DNA of 57,999 bases. It comes from Ardenticatenia bacterium (lineage in GTDB: Bacteria; Chloroflexota; Anaerolineae; Ardenticatenales; Ardenticatenaceae). The notes beneath the pieces were generated by a model that was given only the letters and a program-made list of their open reading frames with translations, was not told where the DNA came from and ran no database searches. How positions within the stretch are numbered: the stretch's first letter is position 1; each line of letters opens with the position of its first letter. Positions 10,334 to 20,728 of this stretch are shown in pieces. The position numbers and the translations under genes are program-made. The stretch covers positions 1 through 57,999 of the forward strand of contig JAUZRY010000091.1 of the NCBI GenBank assembly GCA_030949995.1, in the 5' to 3' direction.

Positions 10334-12152
10334 CCCATCAGTTCAGCTCATTTCTTGCAAGAAAAGTGAAATTGCGGTAAGCTTCTGCCACTATGGCAGA
10401 AATAGAGATTCGCACCGAACGAGTAGACGACATCCCGTTGCTGATCCACAAGCAACAGAAGATGGGCATCCCAGACGTGCTGAACGAGGTGATTCAGCCG
10501 CATGGCAATCGGGAGGGGCTGAGCGTGGGCTGGCTGACCACGGCCTGGCTGAGCTACATTCTTTCCGAAGCCGACCACCGCATGAGCGAAGTGGAGCCGT
10601 GGGCCGAGGATCACTTGCAGACCCTGCAGGCGCTGCTGCCCGAACCGGTGGGGGTCAAAGACTTCACCGACGATCGGTTGGCCGATGTGTTGCGCTATTT
10701 GAGCGACGATGAGACCTGGGAGGAGGTGGAAGCCCAACTGAGTCGGCGACTGATCCGGGTGTACAACCTGCATCGGGAGCCGGTGCGCCTGGACAGTACC
10801 ACGGTGGCGGTGTATCACGATGAGGAAGGGAACACCCTGTTCCGCCATGGGTATAGCAAAGACCATCGGCCCGACCTGGCGCAGTTCAAGGTGATGCTGG
10901 GCACCTTGGACCCCCTGGGGATGCCCGTGGCCACGTTGGTGGTGGCGGGGAACGAAGCCGACGATGGGTTGTATGTGCCGGCCATCGCCCGCTCGCGCCC
11001 GGTGGTTGGCCAGGGGGGCCGGTTGTACGTAGGAGACAGCAAAATGGCCGCCCTGGCGACGCGCGCCTTTGTGCAGGCCGGTGGGGATTACTACCTGATG
11101 CCGCTGCCCCAGACGGGGGAGGTGCCGCCATTGCTGGCAGAATTGCTGGCGCAGGTGTGGGCCAAGGAGCAGTCCCTGCAGCCCATCCCGACTCCTGAGA
11201 GGGAGGTGACGGAGGGCCAACGGGATTTGCTGGCCTTGGGGTTCGAGACCACCCGGCGGCAAAGAGCGGAGGTGGACGGACAAGGGGTGATCTGGGAGGA
11301 GCGCTTGTTGGTGGTGTATTCGCCCACGCTGGCCCGGCAGGCGCGACGCGGCCTGGAGGCGCGGCTGAAGCGGGCCGAGCAGGAGCTGGCGGCGTTGACG
11401 CCGCCCCGGGGCCGGGGACGCCGTCAGTGGGAGGACCTGGAAGCCCTGCAAGCGGCGGTGCAGCGCATCCTCAAGCAGCGGGGCGTAGAAGGGTTGTTGG
11501 AGGTCACCTACACGCAGGAGGTGGAACGACGCCCCATTCGCAAATACGGGGATCGTCCGGCGCGGGTGGAGGAACGGGTGCGCTATGTGGTCTATGTACA
11601 GCGCAACCGGGAAGCCATTCGCGCCGCGCGCCGCCGCCTGGGCTGGCGCTTGTATGCCACCAATGCCCCACCAGAGGTGCTTTCGTTGCCGCAAGCGGTG
11701 TGGGTGTATCGCGGGGCGCCGCACATCGAGCGCAACTTCCGGCGTTTGAAAGGGCGTCCGTTGGGCATCCGCCCCCTGTATGTGCAGCGGGAGGACCATG
11801 CCCAAGGGATGGTGCGCTTGCTGTCGCTGGCCTTGCGGGTGCTGACGTTGGTCGAACACGTGGTGCGGGAGGCGCTGCAAGCCGCCAGGGAGACCTTGGC
11901 CGGGCTCTACGCCGGGAATCCCAAGCGGGAGACGGCCCGTCCGACGACGGAACGGTTGTTGAAAGCGTTTCATGGCATCACCTTGAGTATTGTCCGGCTT
12001 CCTGAGCGCGCGATCCGTCATGTTACGCCTTTATCCGCGTTGCAGCGACGAATCTTGGAACTGTTGGGGCTCCCTGTCTCGATCTATGAAGACCTGGCCT
12101 TGACGGTTGACCCAATGCCACCATAGTGCTTGCAAAATGAGCGAACGATGGG
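10334..12152 (+). mobile_element. IS1634-type insertion sequence
   Basis: One transposase gene is framed by imperfect terminal inverted repeats. The left end reads CCCATCAGTTCAGCTCATTT and the right end, read inward on the minus strand, CCCATCGTTCGCTCATTT then TGCAAG; both ends share TTGCAAG a few bases further in, with single-base gaps. Outer limits are therefore about 10334 and 12152. I see no convincing target-site duplication. The element separates the cytochrome b fusion from the signalling island. Confidence 0.7.
10393..12126 (+). CDS. IS1634-family DDE transposase
   Basis: The protein has 577 residues in an unbroken frame, so the element may be active. It has the layout of IS1634 transposases (IS4 group): first Asp in RLDSTTV, second Asp in YVGDSKMAAL, and Glu in the late HIERNFRRLKGRPLGIRP segment after a long insertion. 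The N-terminal part has the LLIHKQQKMGIPDVLNEV stretch usual for the family. No strong ribosome site precedes ATG 10393. A long minus-strand open frame over the same bases is a GC-rich shadow. Confidence 0.9.
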   Translation: MAEIEIRTERVDDIPLLIHKQQKMGIPDVLNEVIQPHGNREGLSVGWLTTAWLSYILSEADHRMSEVEPWAEDHLQTLQALLPEPVGVKDFTDDRLADVLRYLSDDETWEEVEAQLSRRLIRVYNLHREPVRLDSTTVAVYHDEEGNTLFRHGYSKDHRPDLAQFKVMLGTLDPLGMPVATLVVAGNEADDGLYVPAIARSRPVVGQGGRLYVGDSKMAALATRAFVQAGGDYYLMPLPQTGEVPPLLAELLAQVWAKEQSLQPIPTPEREVTEGQRDLLALGFETTRRQRAEVDGQGVIWEERLLVVYSPTLARQARRGLEARLKRAEQELAALTPPRGRGRRQWEDLEALQAAVQRILKQRGVEGLLEVTYTQEVERRPIRKYGDRPARVEERVRYVVYVQRNREAIRAARRRLGWRLYATNAPPEVLSLPQAVWVYRGAPHIERNFRRLKGRPLGIRPLYVQREDHAQGMVRLLSLALRVLTLVEHVVREALQAARETLAGLYAGNPKRETARPTTERLLKAFHGITLSIVRLPERAIRHVTPLSALQRRILELLGLPVSIYEDLALTVDPMPP

Positions 12153-12154
12153 TA

Positions 12155-12183
12155 TATGGCTTTCCATCAAGTTGAGTTATAAT
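12155..12183 (+). promoter_or_regulatory. Possible promoter for the response regulator
   Basis: A perfect -10 TATAAT (12178-12183) lies immediately right of the IS end. The -35 at 17-base spacing (TATGGC) is poor. The IS may have separated the original -35 from this -10, or supplies the outward promoter. Confidence 0.45.
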
Positions 12184-12293
12184 GAAGGAAGGCCGTGAAG
12201 GGACGCGGAATCCACCCACCGCGGCGGCCGGAAACGAGGAGAGAGGTGCGGAGTTCCTCTGCTTGTCTGGAAAACGGACAGAAAGAGGGAGCT

Positions 12294-12680
12294 ATGCCCA
12301 AAGCTACAATTCTATACATTGAGGATAACCTGGCAAACCGTGAACTCGTCAAGCGTGTCCTGGAGGTCGAAGGGTATCATGTCGTCGAGGCAGAAGATGG
12401 TCCCACGGGCCTCCGGCGGGCTGTGGAATGCCGGCCGGACCTGATTCTCATGGACATCAACTTGCCCGAGATCGATGGGCTTACCCTGACGGCTCGCCTC
12501 CGACAAGTTGAGGCACTCCGTAATGTGCCCATCGTGGCCCTGACGGCCAACGTGATGAAGGGAGACCGGGAACGCACGCTGGCGGCTGGGTGTCACGGGT
12601 ACATTCGGAAGCCCGTGGACATTGACGAGCTTCCCTTACAGATTGCCCGCTATCTCTCCGGGATGCGCGAACACGTGTAG
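12294..12680 (+). CDS. Single-domain response regulator (CheY/DivK-like receiver)
   Basis: The protein has 128 residues and consists only of a receiver domain: acidic pair in YIEDN, phospho-acceptor Asp in LMDINLPEIDG, the switch Thr in ALTAN and Lys in YIRKPVD. It has no output domain, so it acts through protein contact or as a phosphate relay. ATG 12294 follows AGAGGGAG. The next gene, a kinase-like protein without an ATPase domain, begins 41 bases later; the two may be partners. Confidence 0.9.
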   Translation: MPKATILYIEDNLANRELVKRVLEVEGYHVVEAEDGPTGLRRAVECRPDLILMDINLPEIDGLTLTARLRQVEALRNVPIVALTANVMKGDRERTLAAGCHGYIRKPVDIDELPLQIARYLSGMREHV

Positions 12681-12721
12681 GTAAAACGCGGGACGGAGGG
12701 CGTACAATTCATCTCAGCCAC

Positions 12722-14449
12722 ATGCGTGGCGGCTTAGGCCGCACATTGCTCACAACCTTCTTGGTGTTGACGATTGGGCCGCTGAGTCTTGTCAGCTTCT
12801 ACGCAATAACGCGCACACGGCAGGAAATCGAACAATTGTCCCTTGAAAACCTACACGCTGTTGTGCTCGCGGTCCGCAGCGAGGCCGGGCGGAGCGTAGA
12901 ACTCCACCGCACCCTGCTCCTCCATTGGGCCCTGGCCCCTGATGGGATACCCACTGCACGGGCCTACTGGATCGTGGACCCAGACGGACAGCCGGTGGCC
13001 AGCACGGGAGCGGAAGGGGAGCGACTGCTTCCCCCAGATGAAGTCCGTGCGTTGCGCTGGGAGCAAGTCCGCCTTGGCCGAGAGGGCGAGCAGCTCTACG
13101 TGTGGATCGGTGCCAGCCTGCCTGACGGGCGCTTGGCCGTGGCCAAGGTGCCGGCCGAGGAGGTGTTTCGCCCGCCAGCCGACCTGCCGACAGTCTCCAC
13201 GTTCCTCCTCCTCAATGGCGCCGTTGTGTCGCTGGCGGGCGAGCAGGTGCCGGAGGAAGTGGCCGCTGCACTCCTGCGGGCGCCGGTGGGAGGCCAGATT
13301 GTTGGCCGACAGACACCTTGGATGATCGTGGCCGTGCCGGCGTGGAACGGCGCTGTGTTGGTCGGCGCGCAGGCACTGGAGAGCGTGTTGGCCACATCCG
13401 ACTCCCTGGCCGGCGCGCTCATTGCGGCCATGCTCACCGTGGCCCTGCTGACCACCGTGGCCGCGGCCATCATGATTCGCCGCATCACTCGTCCGGTCTT
13501 CGAGCTGACGCGCACGGCGGTGCTCATCTCCCAAGGAGATCTGGACCGCCGTGCGGCTGTGAACCGCACGGACGAGTTGGGCATCTTGGCGTTCGCCTTC
13601 AACACGATGGCCGAGCGACTTCAGGACCTGCTCCAGACGCTGGAACACCGCGTCGAGGAGCGCACTGAACAATTGGCCCGGGCCAACAGGCTGTTGGAAC
13701 GCCGGGCCCGATACCTGGAGCTCAGCGCGGAGATCGGTCGTGAGATAGGCCGGTTGTCCTCCTCGCAGGAGGTGGTCGCGCAGGCGGTGCGGCTCATCCA
13801 GGCGCGCTTTGGGTTCGATTCCGTCCACCTGTGGCTCTTCCGTCGCCAGGTGGACAGCACGAGGCCGGAGCCTGTCTTCGAGGAACGCGGACGCGCCGGA
13901 CACCCTGTCAACCCGGAGGCCGTGGCCCAATTAGCCCGTGAGAGCGCTCAGCAGGGCGCCCCCCTCTGGCGAGAGTGGAATGGCCGCACGGGAATGGCCC
14001 TCCCCCTGCGCTTGGGCTCCCAGTTGATTGGCGTGTTGGTCGTAGTCTCGTCGGAGCCGTCCGCGGAGGGGGACCTCCAAACCCTCCAGGTGCTGGCCGA
14101 TCACCTGACTGTGGCCGTGGAGAATGCCCGTGCTGGCGAGATGGAACGGGCCGCACTCGAGAAGCTCCAACAACTGGAGCGGCGGCGGTCTGCCTTTCTC
14201 GGGCGCATGTCCCACGAATTGAGCACAGCGTTGAACTCCATTATCGGCTTCTCCACCCTGATGCTGAAAGAAGTGGAAGGACCGTTGACCGAGAATCAAC
14301 GTTCTGACCTCACTTATATCAACCGCAACGGCCAACACCTGCTGGCCCTGCTCGACAGCATGTTGGAGCTGGTGGATGGCCAGGCGGACCCAGCCGAGGA
14401 GACGACTGTGGCCCCCACGATGGCTGTTCAGGAGCACACGGAGCTGTAA
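12722..14449 (+). CDS. HAMP-GAF-HisKA membrane protein lacking a kinase ATPase domain
   Basis: The protein has 575 residues. A membrane span (about 10-30) leads to an extracytoplasmic sensor of about 190 residues, a second span (about 228-250), a HAMP linker, a coiled coil, a GAF-like domain (about 335-470) and a HisKA helix with MSHELST (His near 498). It then stops about 75 residues later with no N, G1 or G2 boxes, so it cannot phosphorylate itself alone. The usual Arg-Thr-Pro after His-Glu-Leu is Ser-Thr-Ala. It may be a dimerisation partner, a phosphatase-like or phosphate-receiving module. The next gene starts 3 bases after its stop, indicating tight coupling. I see no frame break that would restore an ATPase domain. 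Confidence 0.85.
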   Translation: MRGGLGRTLLTTFLVLTIGPLSLVSFYAITRTRQEIEQLSLENLHAVVLAVRSEAGRSVELHRTLLLHWALAPDGIPTARAYWIVDPDGQPVASTGAEGERLLPPDEVRALRWEQVRLGREGEQLYVWIGASLPDGRLAVAKVPAEEVFRPPADLPTVSTFLLLNGAVVSLAGEQVPEEVAAALLRAPVGGQIVGRQTPWMIVAVPAWNGAVLVGAQALESVLATSDSLAGALIAAMLTVALLTTVAAAIMIRRITRPVFELTRTAVLISQGDLDRRAAVNRTDELGILAFAFNTMAERLQDLLQTLEHRVEERTEQLARANRLLERRARYLELSAEIGREIGRLSSSQEVVAQAVRLIQARFGFDSVHLWLFRRQVDSTRPEPVFEERGRAGHPVNPEAVAQLARESAQQGAPLWREWNGRTGMALPLRLGSQLIGVLVVVSSEPSAEGDLQTLQVLADHLTVAVENARAGEMERAALEKLQQLERRRSAFLGRMSHELSTALNSIIGFSTLMLKEVEGPLTENQRSDLTYINRNGQHLLALLDSMLELVDGQADPAEETTVAPTMAVQEHTEL

Positions 14450-14452
14450 GCT

Positions 14453-17400
14453 ATGGTCACCTTGAGCCTTATCGGCGCGCTGATCCAGTTCGTCTTTGGG
14501 CTGTACTTGATCCTTGCCGGAAGGCGGCTCTTCCAGGAGGCTGCCAAGTTTGGTCTGGCCACGCTGGTTGCCGCGCTTGCCAACGCCAGTGTGGTGACTG
14601 TTGTTCGGGCCGAACCGGGATCCCCCGTCTTCATGGGGGCAGCAGTGGTCTACATCTTCGCCTTGGCCACTGTAGTGCCCATTTCCCTCTACGCTGCCCT
14701 TTCCTTCCTCCGGCGACTTGAAGTGCCGGGCTGGCCCGCCCGTCTCATGTTGCTCGCCACTGGCGGCGTGGTGGGTTACATCGCCCTGCTCTTGCGGGCC
14801 GGCGTGTGGACGCTCATCTTCGAAGCCGAAGACGTCATCACCGTGTTGACGACGGTGAACTCCCTCTTCACCGTGGGCCAAGAGGTGATCGGCTTCCCCG
14901 TGCCCACTTTCGGCCACGTGGTGGTGTTCATGGCTGTGGTGACGGGGGTCCCGCTGTTGTGGGGCATTGTCAACTGGTACCAAGGCAAGGGAACTCCTGA
15001 GGACAGGAGCACTGCCTCTTACCTTCTCCTGATCATCCTCTTCATGGGCTTGGTGACTTTGCCCGCCCAAGTCTGGTTCCAGACGAGCCAGCTCATTCTG
15101 CTCAATGCCATGCTGTTCACCACGGCCCTGCTCTTCGTTGTCCTCGACCGCCGGAACACGCTGGTGCGCTCCATGTTGCGGCGGGCCTCAGTGGGCCAAA
15201 AGCTGGGCTGGGGCTTTGGTGCGGTCATCGCGGTGGTCTTGGGACTCTCACTTGTAAGCGTGGCGGTCTTCAGTGTTGTGAACGATCAAGTCCAAGATGT
15301 CATCATCGCCCATCACAACATGCTCAAGAACAGCGATGAAATCCTCTCCAACGTGCGCGCCGCCCGCGCGGCGGAACAGGGGGCGGTGGCGTCCGTCGGC
15401 CGCGAGAATTTGCCCGCCATCGCCTTGGGCCCCATCAGCCGATGGCGCAAGCACATTGCTGTGGCCGAGCAGCGCTTGGACGCCTTGAGGGCGCTGCCCC
15501 TTGCTCCACAGGACCAGGAGCGCGTGGAGCTGTTTGTCGAGACGTTGAAACGCTACAAGATGGACTTCGAGGAGTTCGCGAACACCCTCCTGGAGTTGGG
15601 CGACCCCTCGACCGGACAGTGGGGGGATTGGGTGGCCGCGAACCAGCGACTGGAGGATCTCCTGCGCGTCTCCCCGGCCACGCAGGGGTTGCTGATTACG
15701 TTCTTCGAGATGCAGGAGGCCGAGTACGAGTTCATCATCACCCACCAGCAAGTCTACTTGCAGAATGCGCAGGTGCGCCAGGCGGAGTTCGAGGCGTGGT
15801 TTGAGGCCATTGAGGCCCAACAATTGCCCGATAACTTGCGGGAGGCCATTGACCAGGCCATTGATGATGAGCGCGTGGCCTTTGCCAAGCTCGCCGAGTC
15901 CGTTGGGGCCTTGGATGTGGTGATGCGCAGCCTACAGGCCAATGGTGCTGCGCTTCAGCGATTAGCCCTCCAGCTCTCCGAACGCGCAGAAAAATTGTTT
16001 GGGCGCGGCTTAGAGCAATCCTTGGAGATCCAGGCCAACGGAGGGCTGGTGGTCATTGGCATGACGGTATTGGCGTTCCTCGTGGCGCTGTTCGCCGTGC
16101 AGACCATCTCCACCCAGCTCTCAGACGAAGCCCTGATCCTGGCTGAGGCGGCTGAACAACTGGCTGCTGGTGAGCTGGCAACGCGCGTGCGCTTGGAGAC
16201 GGCTGATGAGCTCGGACTGGTCGGCCGTGCCTTCAACCAGATGGCCGCCCGCTTGGAGGATCTGCTGCACACGCTCGAGGAGCGTGTGGCCCGCCGCACC
16301 AGCCATTTGGAGACGGCCGCCCTGGTCAGCCAGGAGGCTTCTGCCTTAGCCGACTTGGACCACCTCCTGAACCACGCGGTGGAGTTAATCCGCCGACGCT
16401 TTGGCTTCTACCACGCCCAAGTCTTCTTGCTGGACAAGGAGGGCAAGTGGGCTGTGCTTAAGGCCAGCACAGGAGAAGCCGGCCGCCTGTTGTTGTCCCG
16501 CGGCCACCGCTTGGCAGTGGGGTCGCGCAGCGTGATCGGCAAGGTGACCGCCGAGGGAACACCTGTGGTGGCACGCGACACCGACACAGACCCCATCCAC
16601 CGCAAAAATGAACTCCTGCCGGAGACCCGCTCCGAGTTGGCCGTGCCCATGAAGTTGGGCGGGGCGATCATCGGCGCGTTGGACGTGCAGAGCACTCAGC
16701 CCAACGCGTTTGACGACGATGACATCGTGGCCCTGCAAATTCTGGCTAACCAGATCGCCATCTCCATCCGCAATGCCGAACTCTTCAGCTCTCTCGAACA
16801 GACACTCCATATCACTGAGACCTTGTACACGACGGGCCAACGGCTCTTCGAGGTGGAGTATGAGGACGATCTCTTCACTCACCTGCTGGACGGGTTAATC
16901 GCGGCCGGACATGCTTCCTTCGATCTCGTTGGGGCTATGGTGGTCATGTTTGACGATGGCAATCCACGTGCCGGCCGCGTCGTGGCCGATTGGTCTCCTG
17001 GTGAGGAGATGTCTTCACTGAAGGGCGCAACGTTGGAGCTCGATGTGGATCCCCGAGAATGCCGTGAGTGGTGTTTGCCCTTGGACGTGAAAGCCCAACA
17101 TCGTTTACACGTCAGGGCTGCTGGGTCGAACGATGGCGAAACCGTCCTTTTCCTGAAAGAGCACTTGAAACGCCTCCACGCTGCATCGTCGGTGATGTTT
17201 CCCCTCTACGTGGGTGAACAGTTGTCGGGCGCGATCTTCCTCCACTCAGCGCGTGCTGAAGCTTTTGAGTCAAGCCAGCTCGTCCCGTTCCGTGTGCTCG
17301 TGGACGAGGCGGGCACGGTGCTCCACAACCGCCGCCTCTTCGAGCGCACAGAAGCGGCGCTCCAGGAGACCAGGCTGCTCTACCGGGCCACCAGCGGCTT

Positions 17401-19727
17401 TGCCCAGGCTGAGTCCCCCGAGGAAGTAGTTGCCGTTGCCCTCGAGGCGGCCAGGGCACTGGGATTCGACGCTGTGCATTTGGCTGTGTTGCCAGAAGTG
17501 CTTCCGGCCCAAGTGGAGACCATTCTCGACCACGAGTTCCGAGTGTATGCGCGCGCCATCCACGGTGAGTTGCGCGACACGGAGTTTGCGCTCCGGCTGG
17601 ACGAAAAGGTGCGCACCTATGCTGAGCACCTGATCACCGCTCGTGACACTGTGTTCGCCGTGGAGCACGGAGCCGGAGAGGTGTTGGACATCTTGGCGAT
17701 CGCCAGCGAGGAGCCGAGTACACGCTTTGAGGCCTTGGTGAGCCGACCACTGATGACACGAGAGCAAATGACCGGTATACTTATCTTCCTCTCACTACGG
17801 CCTCGACAGTTCGACGAGCGGACCAAGCGCCTCTTCGTGGCCCTAAGCGAGCAGGCCAGCGCTGCCCTCGAGACCGTCTTGCTCTTTCAGCAGCTCAAGG
17901 TCAACCTGGAGAGCACGCAGGCCCTTTACGACGCCTCGGCCGCCATGGCTGCCGCCGCCACGGTGGGCGACATCGCCTGGGCAATTGCCCACCACCTGTT
18001 GCCCACCCAAGACGCCTTCGTGGCCATCAACGAGCTCGATGTGGACCAGCGGGGACGAGTGCGGGGCTTCACCGTGTTGGCCAACTATCTGCCGGGCGGG
18101 CGTCCGAGTCCCCACGTGGGGCGTTACTTCTCCTCCGAGGAGTTCCCCTCGGTTCAACGTCTGCTGGAGCCGGGCTATCCTGCCCTCGTGGTGGAGGACA
18201 TTGAGACCGACCCTCACATGAGCGAAGCCGACCGCGTCTCGTACCGGCGCCAGCGCGTGCGCAGCATGTTCTCCGTGGCGTTTCCCCCTCGGGCGCGGGT
18301 ATGGCATGCTTCACATCAGCTATCGACACCCGACACATTTCAGCGAGGCCGACATCCAGCGGTGGCGCACAATTGTGGGACAGCTTGGGCTGGTCATGGA
18401 GAACCGCCGCCTGCTCGACCAGACGCGGACTGCCCTCCAGGAGACCCGCCGGCTCTACGAGATCACCAGCACGTTGGTGCGCAGCACCTCAGTGGAAGAT
18501 GTGTATGCTGGCCTGCTCAAGAGCGTCGAGGTGCTCGAGCCCGATTGGGCCAGCATCTGGATGTTTGACGAGCCAGTGGCCCTGGAAGAGTATCCGCCTG
18601 CCGTGCGACTTGTCCGGGCGGCTGGTGAGCGATCAGCGCCTGTGCCCGAGGGGGCTCGTATTGCCGCCGAACACTTCCCGCTTGTTGTGCGCCTCTCGCC
18701 GGACAGGTCTCTCGTGGTCTCCGGCGAGGAGCCGTTGACTGACTTGTTGCCGCCCGAGTTCTTGCGGGCGCTGAGCGCGCAAGCGCTGGCCGTGTACGCC
18801 TTCCGCACGGCCACGCACTGGATCGGCTTCACGCTCCTCACGTGGCAGACCCCCCGCACCTTTTCCGAAGCCGACTTGCGCGCCGTGGAGACAGGTGTTT
18901 CCCAAGCTACCGTGGTGCTGGAGAACTTGCGCCTCTTCCGCCAAGCACAGGAGGCCCTCTCCAGAACTCAACGCCTCTACCGGGCAAGCCACTTGCTCAG
19001 CATGGCCGTGAATGCTCAGGACGTGGCCAATGCTATGTTCGAGGCCGGCGAATCCTTCTGGACTTCGGCCAGCGTATGGCTCTTCCCCGAGCCCATTATG
19101 GGAAATGAGGAGCTGCCCGACGTGGTCGTGAACGCTGCCGTCGCCTCCCTTGACCTCCCCACCGTTGAACCCGGGGCGGAAGTGCCGTGGCGTCACGTTT
19201 TCCCCGAGGCCCGGGTGCTTAGCCAGGGGCCCTATATCCTCTTCGAGGATGTGCGGGAGGCGCCTCTTGCGGAGCAGACCAAGCTCGTGTTGGAGCAAAT
19301 GGGCGCTAGACGCCTGTTGATTGTGCCGCTGCGCACGGTGGAACGGTGGCTTGGATGGCTCGTGATGCGGTCGGATGAACCCGGCCCAGTGCCGCAAGTG
19401 GAGATCGAAATTTACCGCACTCTGGCCGATCAGGCCACAATTGTGCTCGACAACTTGCGCCTGTTTGAAACCGCCCAGATGCGTGCCTGGCGAGAGGAGA
19501 TGCTCAACCGCATTGCGGCCCGGTTGCACCGCAGCGTGGATCCACAGTCCATTCTGCAAGCTGGGGTGAGCGAGTTGCGCCAGGTGCTTCACGCCCGGCG
19601 GGCCGGCGTGTGGGTCATCCCCCCCCAGCAGTGGCGAGCCACCCGTGAGCGGGAGGAGAGCCACAGGCAGGATGGCAATGGAAATCGGTCGACATTTGGG
19701 GGGGCGTCGCCGCACAACGGGAGCTGA
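14453..19727 (+). CDS. Giant membrane sensor with 7TM-like region, HAMP and at least six GAF domains (frame break at 18284-18288)
   Basis: Removing one C from the C5 run at 18284-18288 joins two frames into 1757 codons. Residues 1 to about 235 hold several membrane spans, like the 7TM regions of Chloroflexota kinases. Then come a span (about 245-270), an extracytoplasmic helical domain (about 270-520), another span, HAMP, and six GAF-like domains from about 610 to 1690. A seventh GAF begins (MLNRIAARLHRSVDPQSIL) but is cut short. No HisKA, ATPase, cyclase or other output domain is present. The 3' end is doubtful: a C8 run (19619-19626) and a G7 run (19698-19704) could hide more frame errors, and another frame near 19680-19760 looks protein-like. 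It may be a scaffold or a kinase that lost its end. Confidence 0.75.
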
Positions 19728-19776
19728 CCGCGCGTGATCCGTGGACAGAACGGACCCGTCTTTGCTATCCCGTGGT

Positions 19777-19806
19777 TTGTCAGAGGCGGAGGAATTGGTG
19801 TACAAT
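19777..19806 (+). promoter_or_regulatory. Promoter for the DUF574 methyltransferase pair
   Basis: TTGTCA (19777-19782) and TACAAT (19801-19806) are separated by 18 bases and lie 45 bases before the first methyltransferase start. This suggests the pair is transcribed independently of the GAF protein. Confidence 0.6.
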
Positions 19807-19850
19807 CGGCATGTGTTCTTGCAACGCCTGAGAAAGAGGAGGGGAATTCC

Positions 19851-20666
19851 ATGAGCACACAGTCGCCGAACGAGGCGTGGATACCGCAAGGGGTGCCGCT
19901 GGACAAGCCGAGCCCGGCCCGCATGTACGATTACTACTTGGGAGGGCACCACAACTTTGAGGTAGACCGCCAGGCGGCCGAGCAGGTGTTGAAGATCATG
20001 CCTGAGGCGAGGTTGATGGCCCAGGCCAACCGGGCCTTTCTGATTCAGGCGGTGAAGTACTTGGCGGAGGAAGAGGGGGTTGACCAATTTCTTGACATTG
20101 GGTCGGGGATTCCGACGAAGGGGAACGTGCACGAGGTTGCCCAAGGGGTGAACCCCGAGGCCAAAGTGGTGTACGTGGACATTGACCCCATTGCAGTGGC
20201 CCACTCGCGGGCGATCCTGGAGGGCAACCCGAACGCCATCTGCATCCAGGCGGACGCGCGCGATCCCGAGCAGATCGTGAGCCATCCGGAGGTGCGGGAG
20301 CTGTTGGACTTCAGCCGGCCGGTGGCGCTGCTGTTGGTGGCCCTGCTGCACTTCATCACCGACGATGAAGAGGCCTACGGCATCGTGCGGCGGTTTGGCA
20401 AAGTGCTCGCGCCCGGCAGCTTCTTGGTGATCTCTCATCTCACTTATGAAGGATGGCCGGAAGACGTGCTGAACCGGATTATCGCGTTGTACAAGCGTTC
20501 CACAGCGCCGGGTAAAGCGCGCTCTTACGCGGAGATTCAGCGCTTCTTCGAGGGCTGGGAGCTGGTGGAGCCCGGGTTGGTGGCCCTGAACCAATGGCGA
20601 CCGATGCTGGACTTCGATTACGGTGACATGCCGGCAGCTTACGCCGGCGTAGCCCGAAAGCCGTGA
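19851..20666 (+). CDS. SAM-dependent methyltransferase, DUF574 family, copy 1
   Basis: The protein has 271 residues. The opening PLDKPSPARMYDYYLGG followed by HHNFEVDR is the signature of the DUF574 (S-adenosyl methyltransferase) family, common in actinobacteria and of unknown substrate. The SAM-binding site shows in FLDIGSGIPT with the acidic VDIDP that follows, then LLLVALLHFITDDE. ATG 19851 is chosen because GAGGAGGGG precedes it; an in-frame GTG at 19734 has no ribosome site. It sits between two multi-GAF sensors and has its own promoter, so it may be an output of the signalling island. Codon use and GC look like the neighbours. Confidence 0.88.
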   Translation: MSTQSPNEAWIPQGVPLDKPSPARMYDYYLGGHHNFEVDRQAAEQVLKIMPEARLMAQANRAFLIQAVKYLAEEEGVDQFLDIGSGIPTKGNVHEVAQGVNPEAKVVYVDIDPIAVAHSRAILEGNPNAICIQADARDPEQIVSHPEVRELLDFSRPVALLLVALLHFITDDEEAYGIVRRFGKVLAPGSFLVISHLTYEGWPEDVLNRIIALYKRSTAPGKARSYAEIQRFFEGWELVEPGLVALNQWRPMLDFDYGDMPAAYAGVARKP

Positions 20667-20728
20667 GGCGTCGTGGTGGCAGAGGCGGACTGAAATCGAC
20701 AAAGCATTTGCATTTCAGGAGGGGAACC

